Assembly: GCA_023447635.1 (NCBI GenBank)
Contig: JAEXNA010000201.1
Coordinates: 1 to 64,000 of the forward strand
From: Vulcanimicrobiota bacterium
GTDB taxonomy: Bacteria; Vulcanimicrobiota; Xenobia; Xenobiales; JADMJV01
Length of the DNA stretch: 64,000 nt
Direction of reading: 5' to 3'
Part shown: positions 18,573 to 27,582 of the stretch, in pieces
Layout: each line of letters opens with the position of its first letter
Numbering within the stretch: position 1 is the stretch's first letter
Translations under genes and position numbers: made by a program
Notes under the pieces: generated by a model
What the model saw: the letters and a program-made list of their open reading frames with translations, nothing else
Databases searched by the model: none
Told to the model about the DNA's origin: nothing

Positions 18573-20681
18573 CTAGAACCCTTTCAGAGGGGGCGGCTGG
18601 TCCTTGCCTGCGGCTATGACGGAGTAGCGACTCAGGTCGGGATATCCGTCGAGGTAGTTGGCGAAGGCCAGGTTTCTGAGGTGTAGTTTGATGGTCTTGC
18701 CCGTCGACGACGGTACCGATTGCTCGTTGGCGTTCGTCGTGCGGGGGCGGCTCTTGAGAAGATCGTCGGCACCGCCCGGCCAGACCTGCCAGCGTTCGCC
18801 GTCATAGCGCAGCATCGTGGCCAGCTGACCGCCCTCGATGATCGCGTTGGGCTTCGAGCCAGGGTTATAATCGCTGAGCTTCGCCATGTCCAGGTCCTGC
18901 AGATCTCGACGCAAATACCCCATCGCCACGAGTTGGTCGCCCCAGGCAGTGATATCGTAGAGGTCCCCGATCAGCCCTGCGCTGATCTCTTCCCCCGGCT
19001 TGAGCTGGACCTCGGTCTCCGCCCCGGCCTGATGGAACTTCGCACTCACCGGGGCGACCTTTCCGCCCAGTTGGGCGTGAGGGTCCAACGTTTTGCCGTT
19101 GAAGCCTTGCAACACTTTGCGCGGTTCAGAGCTTCCCGGATACGGCTCTCGCTCGGCAAGGTAATAGGGCTGGTCACGATAGACAATCACCCGAGGCCGC
19201 TGGCCTGGAACCTGACCGAGAGCGTCGTGCGAATCTTCGTCCTCATAGCGCATCAGTTGGGTGGTCTGGCGGCGCGTTCCGTTGAGATAGACCTTCCCCT
19301 TGCTATCGACATCCAGGTAGTCGGCCTTCCAGGGCATGCTGTTGACCAGGATCGGATCGGACATCTTGCTCTCGGGTACGGTCATCAGGTCGACCAGAGG
19401 GGTCCACTTTTCCGTTTTCAGATCGTACTCCAGCACGCACGGCCGCTGATAGACGATGCTTTCGTAGATCGGGGTCCCGTAGTCGACCCACTTCCTCTCG
19501 CCCGCGATCGGGATGTGGCCGTAGAAGGTGTGCACCCCCTGACAGGCTATCTTGTCGCCCCGGGCAGCCAGCGCGGTGCCCGTCAGACTGTACCATTCGA
19601 GATAGAGATTGGCTTTCACGATCTGGTCCCAGGCGATGGTCATCTCGTGGGTGGTTTTGGACAGAGTCGTCAGGTCGAAGTAGGGCTTCTGGTCGGTGAT
19701 CCGCTCGTACTGGCCAGTGTCCTCGTTCCAGATCCCCAGGTCGCTGTCCAGGCTGAACACCTCGAAGCCGTTGGCGTGGTCGCCACGACCTGTCATCTTG
19801 ACGTTACGGCTGTGCCACGGAGGGCGGTCGTCGGGCAAGGTCGCCGGATCCTCCCAGATCTTGATGACGGGCAGGCTCTTGAGCCAGGGCGTGTTGATGT
19901 CCCACAGCCCTCGGGACGATCCCAACTGGGGTCCCGGATCGGGAATATCCACCCAGCTGCCTTCTCCCCCTTTGATCTCTAACCTCAACAGATGACGGCC
20001 CGGCGGCACGAGTTCGATACGGGTCAGAGGCCCGGGCATCTCCTGGCCGGTGTCTACGTTGAAGAACGGGAGCGCTTCGAGAACGCTCGGGGGTTCGGCA
20101 GCCGTACCTTCCGGGGCGAAGACGAACAGCGGCCCGCCAGAGGATTCGAGAGTGGTATCGCCAGTGGGTAGGGGCCCCAGGTCGTACCATTGGAAGTCCG
20201 AGCCCAGCATGGCCAGGTTGTCCGGCTTTGGCGGGTCGGCCTGATTCCAGGCTCGAGCAAAAAGTTGGGTGCCGTGGTCGGCGTCGTCAGGAGTCTTCCG
20301 GACCTCCTCGACCACCGCCCAATGGTCCACCGCGACCAGCCCCGAGGTCCCCTTGGCCGTGATCAACAGCAGGTAGGGATCCCCGCTGTCGTTGGACCGG
20401 GACCGGACTTCAACTTCGAACACGGCCCCGGATTCCAGTTCCGGCTTGGGCCCTTTCAGCAGATCCGGCCAGTTCGGCTGGGTCCTCATCGTGCGTAACG
20501 CCCAGTTCAAGCCGGCCCTGGCCGCAGAATCGGCCTTCAGTCGGTGGTCCACCGCCAACCCGAGCGAGAGGTCCATGCGGTTCTGAGAGATCATCGCCAC
20601 CGACAGAAAGAACAGGAAGATGGCCATGAAAAGGGCCGTGATCAGGATGTTGCCCCAGGGGCGCCGGCCTAACGGTTTCAT
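18573..20681 (-). CDS. PilX-like N-terminal, large secreted/pilus-associated protein
   Basis: 702 aa. The N-terminus has a basic stretch then one membrane helix (ILITALFMAIFLFFLSVAMI) and a helical SQNRMDLSLGLAVDHRLKA then DSAARAGLNWALRTMRTQP segment, as in PilX/GspK-type minor pilin subunits. The remaining 600 residues are a large beta-rich exported region with repeated WYDLGPL-, WDINTPW- and GKVYLNGT-like blocks that suggest a propeller or adhesin-like domain. It begins on the last base of the upstream prepilin stop (TGATG), so the three genes form one operon. Probably a tip or surface component of a type II/IV pilus-like machine. Confidence 0.7.
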   Translation of the reverse strand: MKPLGRRPWGNILITALFMAIFLFFLSVAMISQNRMDLSLGLAVDHRLKADSAARAGLNWALRTMRTQPNWPDLLKGPKPELESGAVFEVEVRSRSNDSGDPYLLLITAKGTSGLVAVDHWAVVEEVRKTPDDADHGTQLFARAWNQADPPKPDNLAMLGSDFQWYDLGPLPTGDTTLESSGGPLFVFAPEGTAAEPPSVLEALPFFNVDTGQEMPGPLTRIELVPPGRHLLRLEIKGGEGSWVDIPDPGPQLGSSRGLWDINTPWLKSLPVIKIWEDPATLPDDRPPWHSRNVKMTGRGDHANGFEVFSLDSDLGIWNEDTGQYERITDQKPYFDLTTLSKTTHEMTIAWDQIVKANLYLEWYSLTGTALAARGDKIACQGVHTFYGHIPIAGERKWVDYGTPIYESIVYQRPCVLEYDLKTEKWTPLVDLMTVPESKMSDPILVNSMPWKADYLDVDSKGKVYLNGTRRQTTQLMRYEDEDSHDALGQVPGQRPRVIVYRDQPYYLAEREPYPGSSEPRKVLQGFNGKTLDPHAQLGGKVAPVSAKFHQAGAETEVQLKPGEEISAGLIGDLYDITAWGDQLVAMGYLRRDLQDLDMAKLSDYNPGSKPNAIIEGGQLATMLRYDGERWQVWPGGADDLLKSRPRTTNANEQSVPSSTGKTIKLHLRNLAFANYLDGYPDLSRYSVIAAGKDQPPPLKGF

Positions 20682-21214
20682 CAGTAGCGCACCAGCAGAA
20701 TCTGTCGTTGGAACTGATAGTTGCGGCCTTCTTGCGTCGGCGAAGGCGGCGTGGCGCTAAAAAGTAGGGTTACGTAGTCGAACCGCCGCTCGGTTTCGAA
20801 GTCGTTGAACTCCTGGGGGCTAAAGCTTAGCCCTTCCCAGCTTTCCAACTGGGCGAACGGCTTCTTCTCGCCGACGCGTTGCAGCATGACCCCCTCTTCA
20901 GTGACCGAAAGAACCTCGGCCTGGTCAGCCCACTGCAGGACTCGGTTGGCGCCGATGGCATCGACCTGGCGGTAAGGGCTGACCATCAGTTCGTTGTTGG
21001 TGGCCCACATCAAGGTTCCCGAATTCAGGAAACGTTCGATGTCGCTGAACAGGTGATGGGCGCGGCGGTACACCTCGGACCCCTGATCGTGGCGGCGCTG
21101 GGCTTTCATTCCCTGCCCATAAAAGAACAGCGTCAAGGTCAGGATAGCGGAAAACATCGACATCGCCAGCAGCAGCTCGATCAGGGAAAGACCCGAGGGC
21201 CGCGTGGCTCTCAT
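20681..21214 (-). CDS. Prepilin-like protein (PilW/GspJ type)
   Basis: 177 aa. The type IV prepilin leader is MRATRPSG followed by LSLIELLLAMSMFSAILTL. Cleavage is expected after the Gly, and Glu at +5 of the mature chain is present. The mature domain contains the long N-terminal helix and a beta-rich end. Overlaps the next gene by one base. No pilus assembly ATPase or platform gene is in the window. Confidence 0.85.
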   Translation of the reverse strand: MRATRPSGLSLIELLLAMSMFSAILTLTLFFYGQGMKAQRRHDQGSEVYRRAHHLFSDIERFLNSGTLMWATNNELMVSPYRQVDAIGANRVLQWADQAEVLSVTEEGVMLQRVGEKKPFAQLESWEGLSFSPQEFNDFETERRFDYVTLLFSATPPSPTQEGRNYQFQRQILLVRY

Positions 21215-21218
21215 TCTG

Positions 21219-21533
21219 CTACCAGCCCGGCCTGATTCGAGTCGTCAAGGTGTCGACTTCGTAGCTGTGAGTGCCGTTGCGGTCGGTCCAGGTGGTTTCG
21301 GCGACGGTGGGGGCCAGGTTGGGGAAGCCGGGGGTGGCGTCACGGCGGAACCCGTTCACGCTCTGAGCGAGCTTAACTTCGGCTTCTTGCAGCGCAGTCT
21401 GTTTGCTGACCAGCTTTTCGTTGCTGTCGATCAAGCGGATCTGCAGGGCGATATAGCCAAACAGGGCGATACTGACGAACAGAACCGCTATCAGCAGCTC
21501 TACCAAGGTGAACCCTGTGGTCTGGCGTCGCAC
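21219..21533 (-). CDS. Prepilin-like protein (PilV/GspI type)
   Basis: 104 aa. Leader MRRQTTG then FTLVELLIAVLFVSIALFGY, with the invariant Glu at +5. It is first in the three-gene pseudopilin operon, 4 bases before the next start. A divergent promoter region of about 100 bases separates it from the acylase gene. Confidence 0.87.
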   Translation of the reverse strand: MRRQTTGFTLVELLIAVLFVSIALFGYIALQIRLIDSNEKLVSKQTALQEAEVKLAQSVNGFRRDATPGFPNLAPTVAETTWTDRNGTHSYEVDTLTTRIRPGW

Positions 21534-21636
21534 AAGGACTATGGTAACAACGACAACGGGTTAAAGCAATGAGGCATGAGACAAATGCCCCACTTGTCGA
21601 GAGGCCTTTTCCCCCGAAAGGGCGGATTGCGCAAAG

Positions 21637-24018
21637 ATGAACCTCTTGATGACCGCGACCGCTTCCTGGTGGCTTCTGCTTCCCGCCTTGCTGGCGTCTG
21701 GACTGCTGCTGGCGGTCGGCTGGATGGTCTTCCTCTATCGACACCCGCTGCCCCGAGTACGCGGCATCATGCAGGCTGAAGGGCTGGTCGAGCCCGTCAC
21801 TATCAGTCGCGACGCGCACGGCTACGTTCGTATCGAAGCGACCTCGGTCAACGACGCGGTTTTTGCTCAGGGCTACGCGCACGCCCAGGACCGTCTTTGG
21901 CAGATGGAGATGAACCGCCGGGTCGGCAGCGGACGGCTAGCGGAACTGTTTGGAGAGCTGGCGCTCCCGGCCGACACTTTCTTGCGTCGGCTGGGGCTGC
22001 GGCGGGCAGCGGAAAGCGATCTCGGGGAGCTGGAGCCAGGGGAAAAGGCCCTGTTAGAGGCCTACGCGGCCGGTGTCAACGCGGGCCGGGCTTCGCTGGG
22101 GTGGCGCATCCCGCTCGAGTTTCGCCTGCTCGGCTTCCGCCCCGAGCCCTGGACCGTGCTGGACTCTCTAACCTGGATTCAGGTCATGTCGATGGACCTT
22201 TGCTCGAACTGGGAGCAGGAGCTGCTGCGGGGCAAGATTCTGGCTAAGATGGGCCCCGCGGGAGCTACCGTTCTGCACCTGTTCACTCGGGACGGGGCGG
22301 TCACCGTGCCTCACCTCAGCCGTGAAGCCGAGCGGCTCTTCGACAAGCTTTCCGACCTCTACGCCGAGGCGCGCGACTACTTGCCCAACGCCGGTCTACC
22401 GGGCGGCTCGAACGCCTGGGCGGTTAGCGGTAAGCGGTCGGCTTCAGGCAAGCCGATGCTGGCCAACGACCCTCACCTGGTGGGCCGGGTGCCTTCGGTC
22501 TGGCATGAAGTTCACCTGATCGCCCCGAACCTCGACGTTCAGGGGGTAGGCTTCCCCGGTATGCCGCTGGTCGTGATCGGGCACAACGCCAGGGTAGCCT
22601 GGGGCATCACCAACTCTTTCGCCGACACTCAGGACCTGTACATCGAGCGCTTCAGCGAGGACGACCCGAATCTGGTCGAAACCGAGGACGGCTTCGCGCC
22701 GGTCGAACTCTATCAGGAGACCATCCGGGTGCGCGGGCGGGACCCGGTGGTGGAGGAGGTCCAGGTGACTCGCCACGGACCGATTCTGGTGCGTGGCGAC
22801 CTGGGTGCTCTCGCTCTGAAGTGGGTCAACTACGACTCCTCTCACCCCGTTTCGACGCTTCTGGCGATGAACCAGGCGGATAGCGCGGCGGGCTTCAAAG
22901 AGGCGCTGCGCCACTGGCAGGCGCCCTCGAGCAACTTCGTCTATGCCGATGTCGAGGGCAACATCGGATACCTGATGGCCGGACAGATCCCGATTCGGGC
23001 CCGAGGCACCGGTCTGACTCCGGTCCCGGGTTGGAACGGCGAGTGGGAGTGGACGGGGGTGATCCCTTTCGAGGACCTGCCCGGGGTCGACAACCCCGAG
23101 TCGGGTCACGTAGTCACTGCCAACAACCCGGTGGTCGATTCGACCTTCCCTTACCACATCACATGGGACTGGCAGGGGTCAGCCCGGGCCACTCGCATCG
23201 AGCGTCGGCTGCTGGAGCAGCCGATTCACACGGCCGAGAGCTTCCAGAGGATCCAGCTCGACTTTCACAGCGAGATGGGGCTGCGCTTCGTGCGGGCTTG
23301 TTCGGCCCTGCAGCCTCCAGGCAAGGGCGAGGCCAGGGTGCTGGACATCCTGCGCGACTGGGACGGCGATGGCGGCCCCGACAGCGCGGGGATGGCGATC
23401 TACCAGGTGATGATGCTGGGCACCCTCAAAGAGATTCTGCAGCCGCTGCTGGGCGAGGAGTTGATGGGAGAGTTCCTCGGGGTCCCCAGCAACCCGCTGG
23501 CCGTCATGGCCGGGCACACCGGGCGCTACACCACCTGGCTGATCAATCTTCTGGAGGAGCCGGAGCGGTACCCCGATCTGGGAGGGGAGGGGACGTTGGA
23601 GGAGGCGCTGCTGGACGGGCTTTCCCGAGCCACTCGCTACCTGGAGGAGCGCCTGGGTCCCGACCCCTCGCGCTGGAAATGGGGCAAACTGCACCGTCTG
23701 ATGTTTGCCCACTCGCTGGGCTCGCATCGGGCGCTGGGCAAGGTGTTCAACTCGCCCCGCATTCCGATGGGAGGCGACACCGACACGGTGTTCCAGACGG
23801 CGGTCATCCCGCATCAGGCGTTTGCCCAGTCGTGGTGCCCGTCCTGGCGTCAGGTGGTGGACCTGGCCTGCCCCGAGGCGTCGCGCACGGTGATCGCCAC
23901 CGGCCAATCCGGCCACCCGGCCAGCCGCAACTACATGGACCAGTTCCAACTCTGGGCCACCGGCCAACTGCGCCCCCACCCCACCGACTATCCCGACGTC
24001 CTCAGGCTGCGGCCCTAG
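21637..24018 (+). CDS. Penicillin acylase family Ntn-hydrolase
   Basis: 793 aa. An N-terminal membrane anchor or signal (about 8-32) is followed by the alpha-chain opening RDAHGYVRIEATSVNDAVFAQGYAHAQDRLWQMEMNR's family pattern. The autoprocessing site is GGSNAW with the nucleophile Ser at about 258. ANDPHL follows, and later NRxx-type blocks and a GHxGRYTTWL segment complete the beta chain. The precursor is expected to self-cleave into two chains in the periplasm. Homologues hydrolyse amide bonds in acyl-homoserine lactones, cephalosporins or aculeacin; the substrate here is unknown. Confidence 0.92.
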   Translation: MNLLMTATASWWLLLPALLASGLLLAVGWMVFLYRHPLPRVRGIMQAEGLVEPVTISRDAHGYVRIEATSVNDAVFAQGYAHAQDRLWQMEMNRRVGSGRLAELFGELALPADTFLRRLGLRRAAESDLGELEPGEKALLEAYAAGVNAGRASLGWRIPLEFRLLGFRPEPWTVLDSLTWIQVMSMDLCSNWEQELLRGKILAKMGPAGATVLHLFTRDGAVTVPHLSREAERLFDKLSDLYAEARDYLPNAGLPGGSNAWAVSGKRSASGKPMLANDPHLVGRVPSVWHEVHLIAPNLDVQGVGFPGMPLVVIGHNARVAWGITNSFADTQDLYIERFSEDDPNLVETEDGFAPVELYQETIRVRGRDPVVEEVQVTRHGPILVRGDLGALALKWVNYDSSHPVSTLLAMNQADSAAGFKEALRHWQAPSSNFVYADVEGNIGYLMAGQIPIRARGTGLTPVPGWNGEWEWTGVIPFEDLPGVDNPESGHVVTANNPVVDSTFPYHITWDWQGSARATRIERRLLEQPIHTAESFQRIQLDFHSEMGLRFVRACSALQPPGKGEARVLDILRDWDGDGGPDSAGMAIYQVMMLGTLKEILQPLLGEELMGEFLGVPSNPLAVMAGHTGRYTTWLINLLEEPERYPDLGGEGTLEEALLDGLSRATRYLEERLGPDPSRWKWGKLHRLMFAHSLGSHRALGKVFNSPRIPMGGDTDTVFQTAVIPHQAFAQSWCPSWRQVVDLACPEASRTVIATGQSGHPASRNYMDQFQLWATGQLRPHPTDYPDVLRLRP

Positions 24019-24161
24019 ACCAGAGGCGGTTGGAGAGGCCAGAGCGCGAGATGAGACCTCGGGACCGCTCGGCCGAGCTTTAGCTCACGAATCGGCGAGC
24101 TAGAGCTCACCGTTTTCCTGAGCTAGAGCGTCGAACTCCCAATCCTGTCGCGGCGGCGCTG

Positions 24162-24370
24162 ATGAGTCGGATGGGCATCGAGCCGCAAGACCGACCGCTG
24201 GTCAAGCTGGCCTGTTTGCGCCTGCTGGCCGTGAGGAGGGCCGAGACCGGGAACGTCTGGAAGTGGCACGTCGCATGCTGGACCTGCGCCTGCCGGTAGA
24301 GCAGATACATCAGGTGACGGATCTTTCCCTCGACATGATCGAGAGCTTTCGAACAGAAGAGCCGACCTGA
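24162..24370 (+). pseudogene. Decayed Rpn/PD-(D/E)XK nuclease-family C-terminus
   Basis: Two frames of one apparent ancestral gene are seen. From 24162 one frame reads MSRMGIEPQDRPLVKLACLR then LL. Near 24227 the meaning shifts to another frame: GREEGRDRERLEVARRMLDL then RLPVEQIHQVTDLSLDMIES, ending TGA at 24368. The second part matches the tail of Rpn family (recombination-promoting nuclease/putative transposase) proteins, which end in Glu/Arg-rich helices and an LPxEQIxxxTxLSxxxI motif. The catalytic domain is missing. The rest of 24019-24390 holds only short GAGCTAGAGCTC-like repeats near 24070-24130. Confidence 0.5.
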
Positions 24371-24390
24371 GAAAGGCCGCTCGGCAGAAC

Positions 24391-27300
24391 TCAAGCGTCT
24401 TTGGCGGCGCGCCGTTCCATGAACTCGGCGCTGAAGCGGTAGACCAGCGGCACCACGAACAGGGTCAGCAGGGTCGACACGGTTAGACCGCCGATCACGG
24501 CCAGGGCCAGCGGTTGGTTGGTCTCGCTGCCTCCCATCCCGGAGGCCATCGGGACCATTCCCACGATGGTACAGAGCGCGGTCATCACGATGGGGCGCAG
24601 GCGCAGCTTCGAGGCGGTCATCGTCGCCTCCCACAGCGGCATGCCTCGCTCCCGCAAGGTCTTGGCGAACTCGACCAGCAGGATTCCGTTCGAGACCACG
24701 ATTCCGGTCATCATGATGACGCCCATAAACGACATGACGGAGAACGGGGTCCCGGTCGCCTTCTGGATGATCACTACGCCGATCAAACCCAGCGGCACCG
24801 TGACCATGATGACCAGCGGTTCCCACAGCGAGCCGAACTGGGACGCCATAATCATGTAGACCAGCATCAGGGCTAGCGCGGCCGCCAGCATCATGCTCTG
24901 GAAGGTGCGTTCTTGCTGTTCGGCCTGGCCGGCGATGTAGTAGGTAAAGCCGGGCGGAAGTTCGGTGTTGTCCAGCAGCGTTTTGAGCCGTTGGGTGATG
25001 GCGCCGATCGGGTCGGTGTTGTTGCCGGTCACACGGATCACGCGAGTCTGGTTGCTGCGACGAATCATCAGAGGCGCCGCACCCAGTTCTATCTGGGCCA
25101 GGTCGCGCACCAGCAGCGGTTTGCCCGCCTCGGTGATCTCGCGCCCGCTGTTGGCGTTGGCGACTCGGGCGATGCGGCGCCCCGACCCGTTGCCACCTGC
25201 CCCGCCGTTGCCCGTGGGGAAAAGCACGGAGACGGGGACAGACTCCAGGTCTTCGGGATGGTCACGGTAGCCTTCGCTGAGTCTGGTGACCAGGGCGAAT
25301 TCGTTTCCGGTGACCGGGTCCAGGAACTGGTTGCCGCTGGCCGTGCCGCCGGTCATGGCGGTGTTGATGGTGTTGGCCACCTGCCCCGGGGTCAACCCCA
25401 TCAGGGCAATACGCTGGCGGTCCAGATCGATCTGCAGCGAGGGGGCGCGACCTTGCGGCTCGACCCGCACGTCAACGACCCCGGGAACCTCGGCGACCTC
25501 GCGGCTGAGCTTGTCGGCCATGTCGGCTCCAGCGTCCTGGTCGTGACCCAGAAGCTGCACTTCGACCGGCGATCCGGCGCCAAAGTTCAGCACCCGCTGG
25601 GACAGACCGCCGGGGGTGACCACAGCACGCACACCGGGCAGTCGGCCAGAGATGTTCTTGCGGATCGCGCTCGCGATCTCTTCGGCGCTGCGCGTGCGCT
25701 CGGGCGGCAGGCTCAAGCGCACGAACATACGGGCCGCGTTCGAAGGAGTGCCTGCCGAAGTGATGACGGCGCGCACTTCGTCGTCTTTGACCACCTCGCG
25801 GATCCAGACTTCCAGTTGAGCGCACAGTTCGCCCATGGCGACCGCTCCGGTACCCATTTGGGACTCGACCCGCAGGGCGATCATGCTTTCGTCGCTGCGA
25901 GGGAAGAATTCGGTGGCCACCGTCGAGGCCAGCATATAGCTGCCCACGGCCACTCCCAGCACGCCCACAAAGACCAGCCAGGCCCTCCGGGCCACGGCCG
26001 TCAGCATCCGTTCGTAGACGCTCTCCATGCCGTTGTAGACCCGCCCCAGCCAGCGATTGAGGCCGTTCATCTCGTGCTCGGGTACGGTCTTCTGGGCTAG
26101 CTTCCACTGGATCGAGAGCACCGGGTCCACCGTCAGGGAGACGAAGTAAGAGGCGATCATGGCAAACGAGATGGTCAGCGCCAGCGGCACGAATAGCTTG
26201 GCCGAGACGCCGTCCAGGAAGACGACCGGGAAGAACACGGCGATGGTGGTCAGGGTCGAGGCCAGAACCGGCATGCCAACCTCGCCGGTAGCCTCTAGCA
26301 CGGCTTTCTCGACATCGACCGGCCCGTCCGAGTCGGTGGCTTCTTCCAGGTGGCGGGTGATATTTTCGCGCACCACGATGGCGTCATCCACCACCCGGCC
26401 CAGGGCCAGGGTCAGCCCTCCCAGGGTAAAGATGTTCAGCGACTGGTCTCCGAAGTAAAGCATCATCACGGCCGCGGCCAGGGAGAGCGGGATTCCGGTG
26501 CAGATCAGCACCACGCTGGGCCAGTTGCGCAAGAAGACCATCACCACGAAGGAGACCAGGATGGCGCCCCACACCCCTTCGTGGACCAGCCCGTCGATCG
26601 AGGTGCGGACGTAGTTCGACTGGTCCGAGATCAGGTCGATCTCCACCCCGTCGGGAAGACCGCTGAGGTTCTTCAGCGCCTCCCGTACGGCGTTGGAAAG
26701 CTGCACCATGTTGGTGCGGGGCTGCATCATGATCCAGATGCCGACCCGCTGCTCGCTATCGACTCGGAAGATCTGGGTGGGGATGGCGGTGCCGTCCTCG
26801 ACTCTGGCCACATCGCGCACCTTGATTACGACGTTGTTGCGGGTGGCGACCGGCACTTCTTTGATCTGCTCGACGTCGGCGAGCATGGTCTCGACCTCGA
26901 GCTGGTACTCGAGCTCGGCGTTCTGGAACAGACCCGACGGGATCAGCTGATTGTTGTTCTGCAGCGCTTGCCGCACTTCGAGAAGGGACACGCCGCGCGC
27001 TTGCAGCAGAGCGGCGTCGCAGTCGACGTTGATCTGGCGCAGCAGGCCGCCGCGTACGCGCACCTCGGAGACGCCGGGGATGCGGGAAAGCTGCGGCCCG
27101 ATGACGTATTCGCCCAGCTCGTAGGCCTTCTCAGGGCTCAGGTTCGGCGCCCGCATGGCTAGCTGCAGCACCGGGAAGTCGGCCACGTCGAACTGCGAGA
27201 CGGCGGGCGGATCGACCCCTTCGGGCAGAGTGTTCATGGAGCGCTGGACGTTCGAGATCACCTGCACCAGCGCCGAATCCAGGTTCGAGCCCCAGTCGAA

Positions 27301-27582
27301 CCAGAGGGTGATGCGGCTGACCCCGGGTTCAGAGTCGGATTCGACCTTGACGACCCCGGCCACGCGGGCGATCGCCTGTTCCAGCGGATAGGTGATGGTG
27401 CGCTCGATCTCTTCCGGCGAAGCGCCCGGATACTGCGTCTCGATGCGCAGGGCAGGCACGTTGAGGGAGGGGAACATGTCGATCGGGATGCGCGAAGCCG
27501 AGATCGCCGCCAGCACCATCACGGCCAGGCAGACCATCAGAACACCGATCGGGTTCTTGACGGCCAGCCGAGTGAGAATCAC
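24391..27582 (-). CDS. RND efflux pump inner-membrane transporter (HAE1/AcrB-type)
   Basis: 1063 aa, the full length for the family. The start MILTRLAVKNPIGVLMVCLA is followed by the porter domain (YPGASPEEIERTITYPLEQA), then two sets of membrane helices. FMGVIMMTGIVVSNGILLVEF and the middle GRVVDDAIVVRENI region carry the conserved acidic proton-relay residues. It forms the inner-membrane trimer of a tripartite pump. The adaptor gene overlaps it by 4 bases, but no outer-membrane channel gene is adjacent. Hydrophobic drugs, not metals, are the likelier substrates since no metal-site signature stands out. Confidence 0.93.
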   Translation of the reverse strand: MILTRLAVKNPIGVLMVCLAVMVLAAISASRIPIDMFPSLNVPALRIETQYPGASPEEIERTITYPLEQAIARVAGVVKVESDSEPGVSRITLWFDWGSNLDSALVQVISNVQRSMNTLPEGVDPPAVSQFDVADFPVLQLAMRAPNLSPEKAYELGEYVIGPQLSRIPGVSEVRVRGGLLRQINVDCDAALLQARGVSLLEVRQALQNNNQLIPSGLFQNAELEYQLEVETMLADVEQIKEVPVATRNNVVIKVRDVARVEDGTAIPTQIFRVDSEQRVGIWIMMQPRTNMVQLSNAVREALKNLSGLPDGVEIDLISDQSNYVRTSIDGLVHEGVWGAILVSFVVMVFLRNWPSVVLICTGIPLSLAAAVMMLYFGDQSLNIFTLGGLTLALGRVVDDAIVVRENITRHLEEATDSDGPVDVEKAVLEATGEVGMPVLASTLTTIAVFFPVVFLDGVSAKLFVPLALTISFAMIASYFVSLTVDPVLSIQWKLAQKTVPEHEMNGLNRWLGRVYNGMESVYERMLTAVARRAWLVFVGVLGVAVGSYMLASTVATEFFPRSDESMIALRVESQMGTGAVAMGELCAQLEVWIREVVKDDEVRAVITSAGTPSNAARMFVRLSLPPERTRSAEEIASAIRKNISGRLPGVRAVVTPGGLSQRVLNFGAGSPVEVQLLGHDQDAGADMADKLSREVAEVPGVVDVRVEPQGRAPSLQIDLDRQRIALMGLTPGQVANTINTAMTGGTASGNQFLDPVTGNEFALVTRLSEGYRDHPEDLESVPVSVLFPTGNGGAGGNGSGRRIARVANANSGREITEAGKPLLVRDLAQIELGAAPLMIRRSNQTRVIRVTGNNTDPIGAITQRLKTLLDNTELPPGFTYYIAGQAEQQERTFQSMMLAAALALMLVYMIMASQFGSLWEPLVIMVTVPLGLIGVVIIQKATGTPFSVMSFMGVIMMTGIVVSNGILLVEFAKTLRERGMPLWEATMTASKLRLRPIVMTALCTIVGMVPMASGMGGSETNQPLALAVIGGLTVSTLLTLFVVPLVYRFSAEFMERRAAKDA

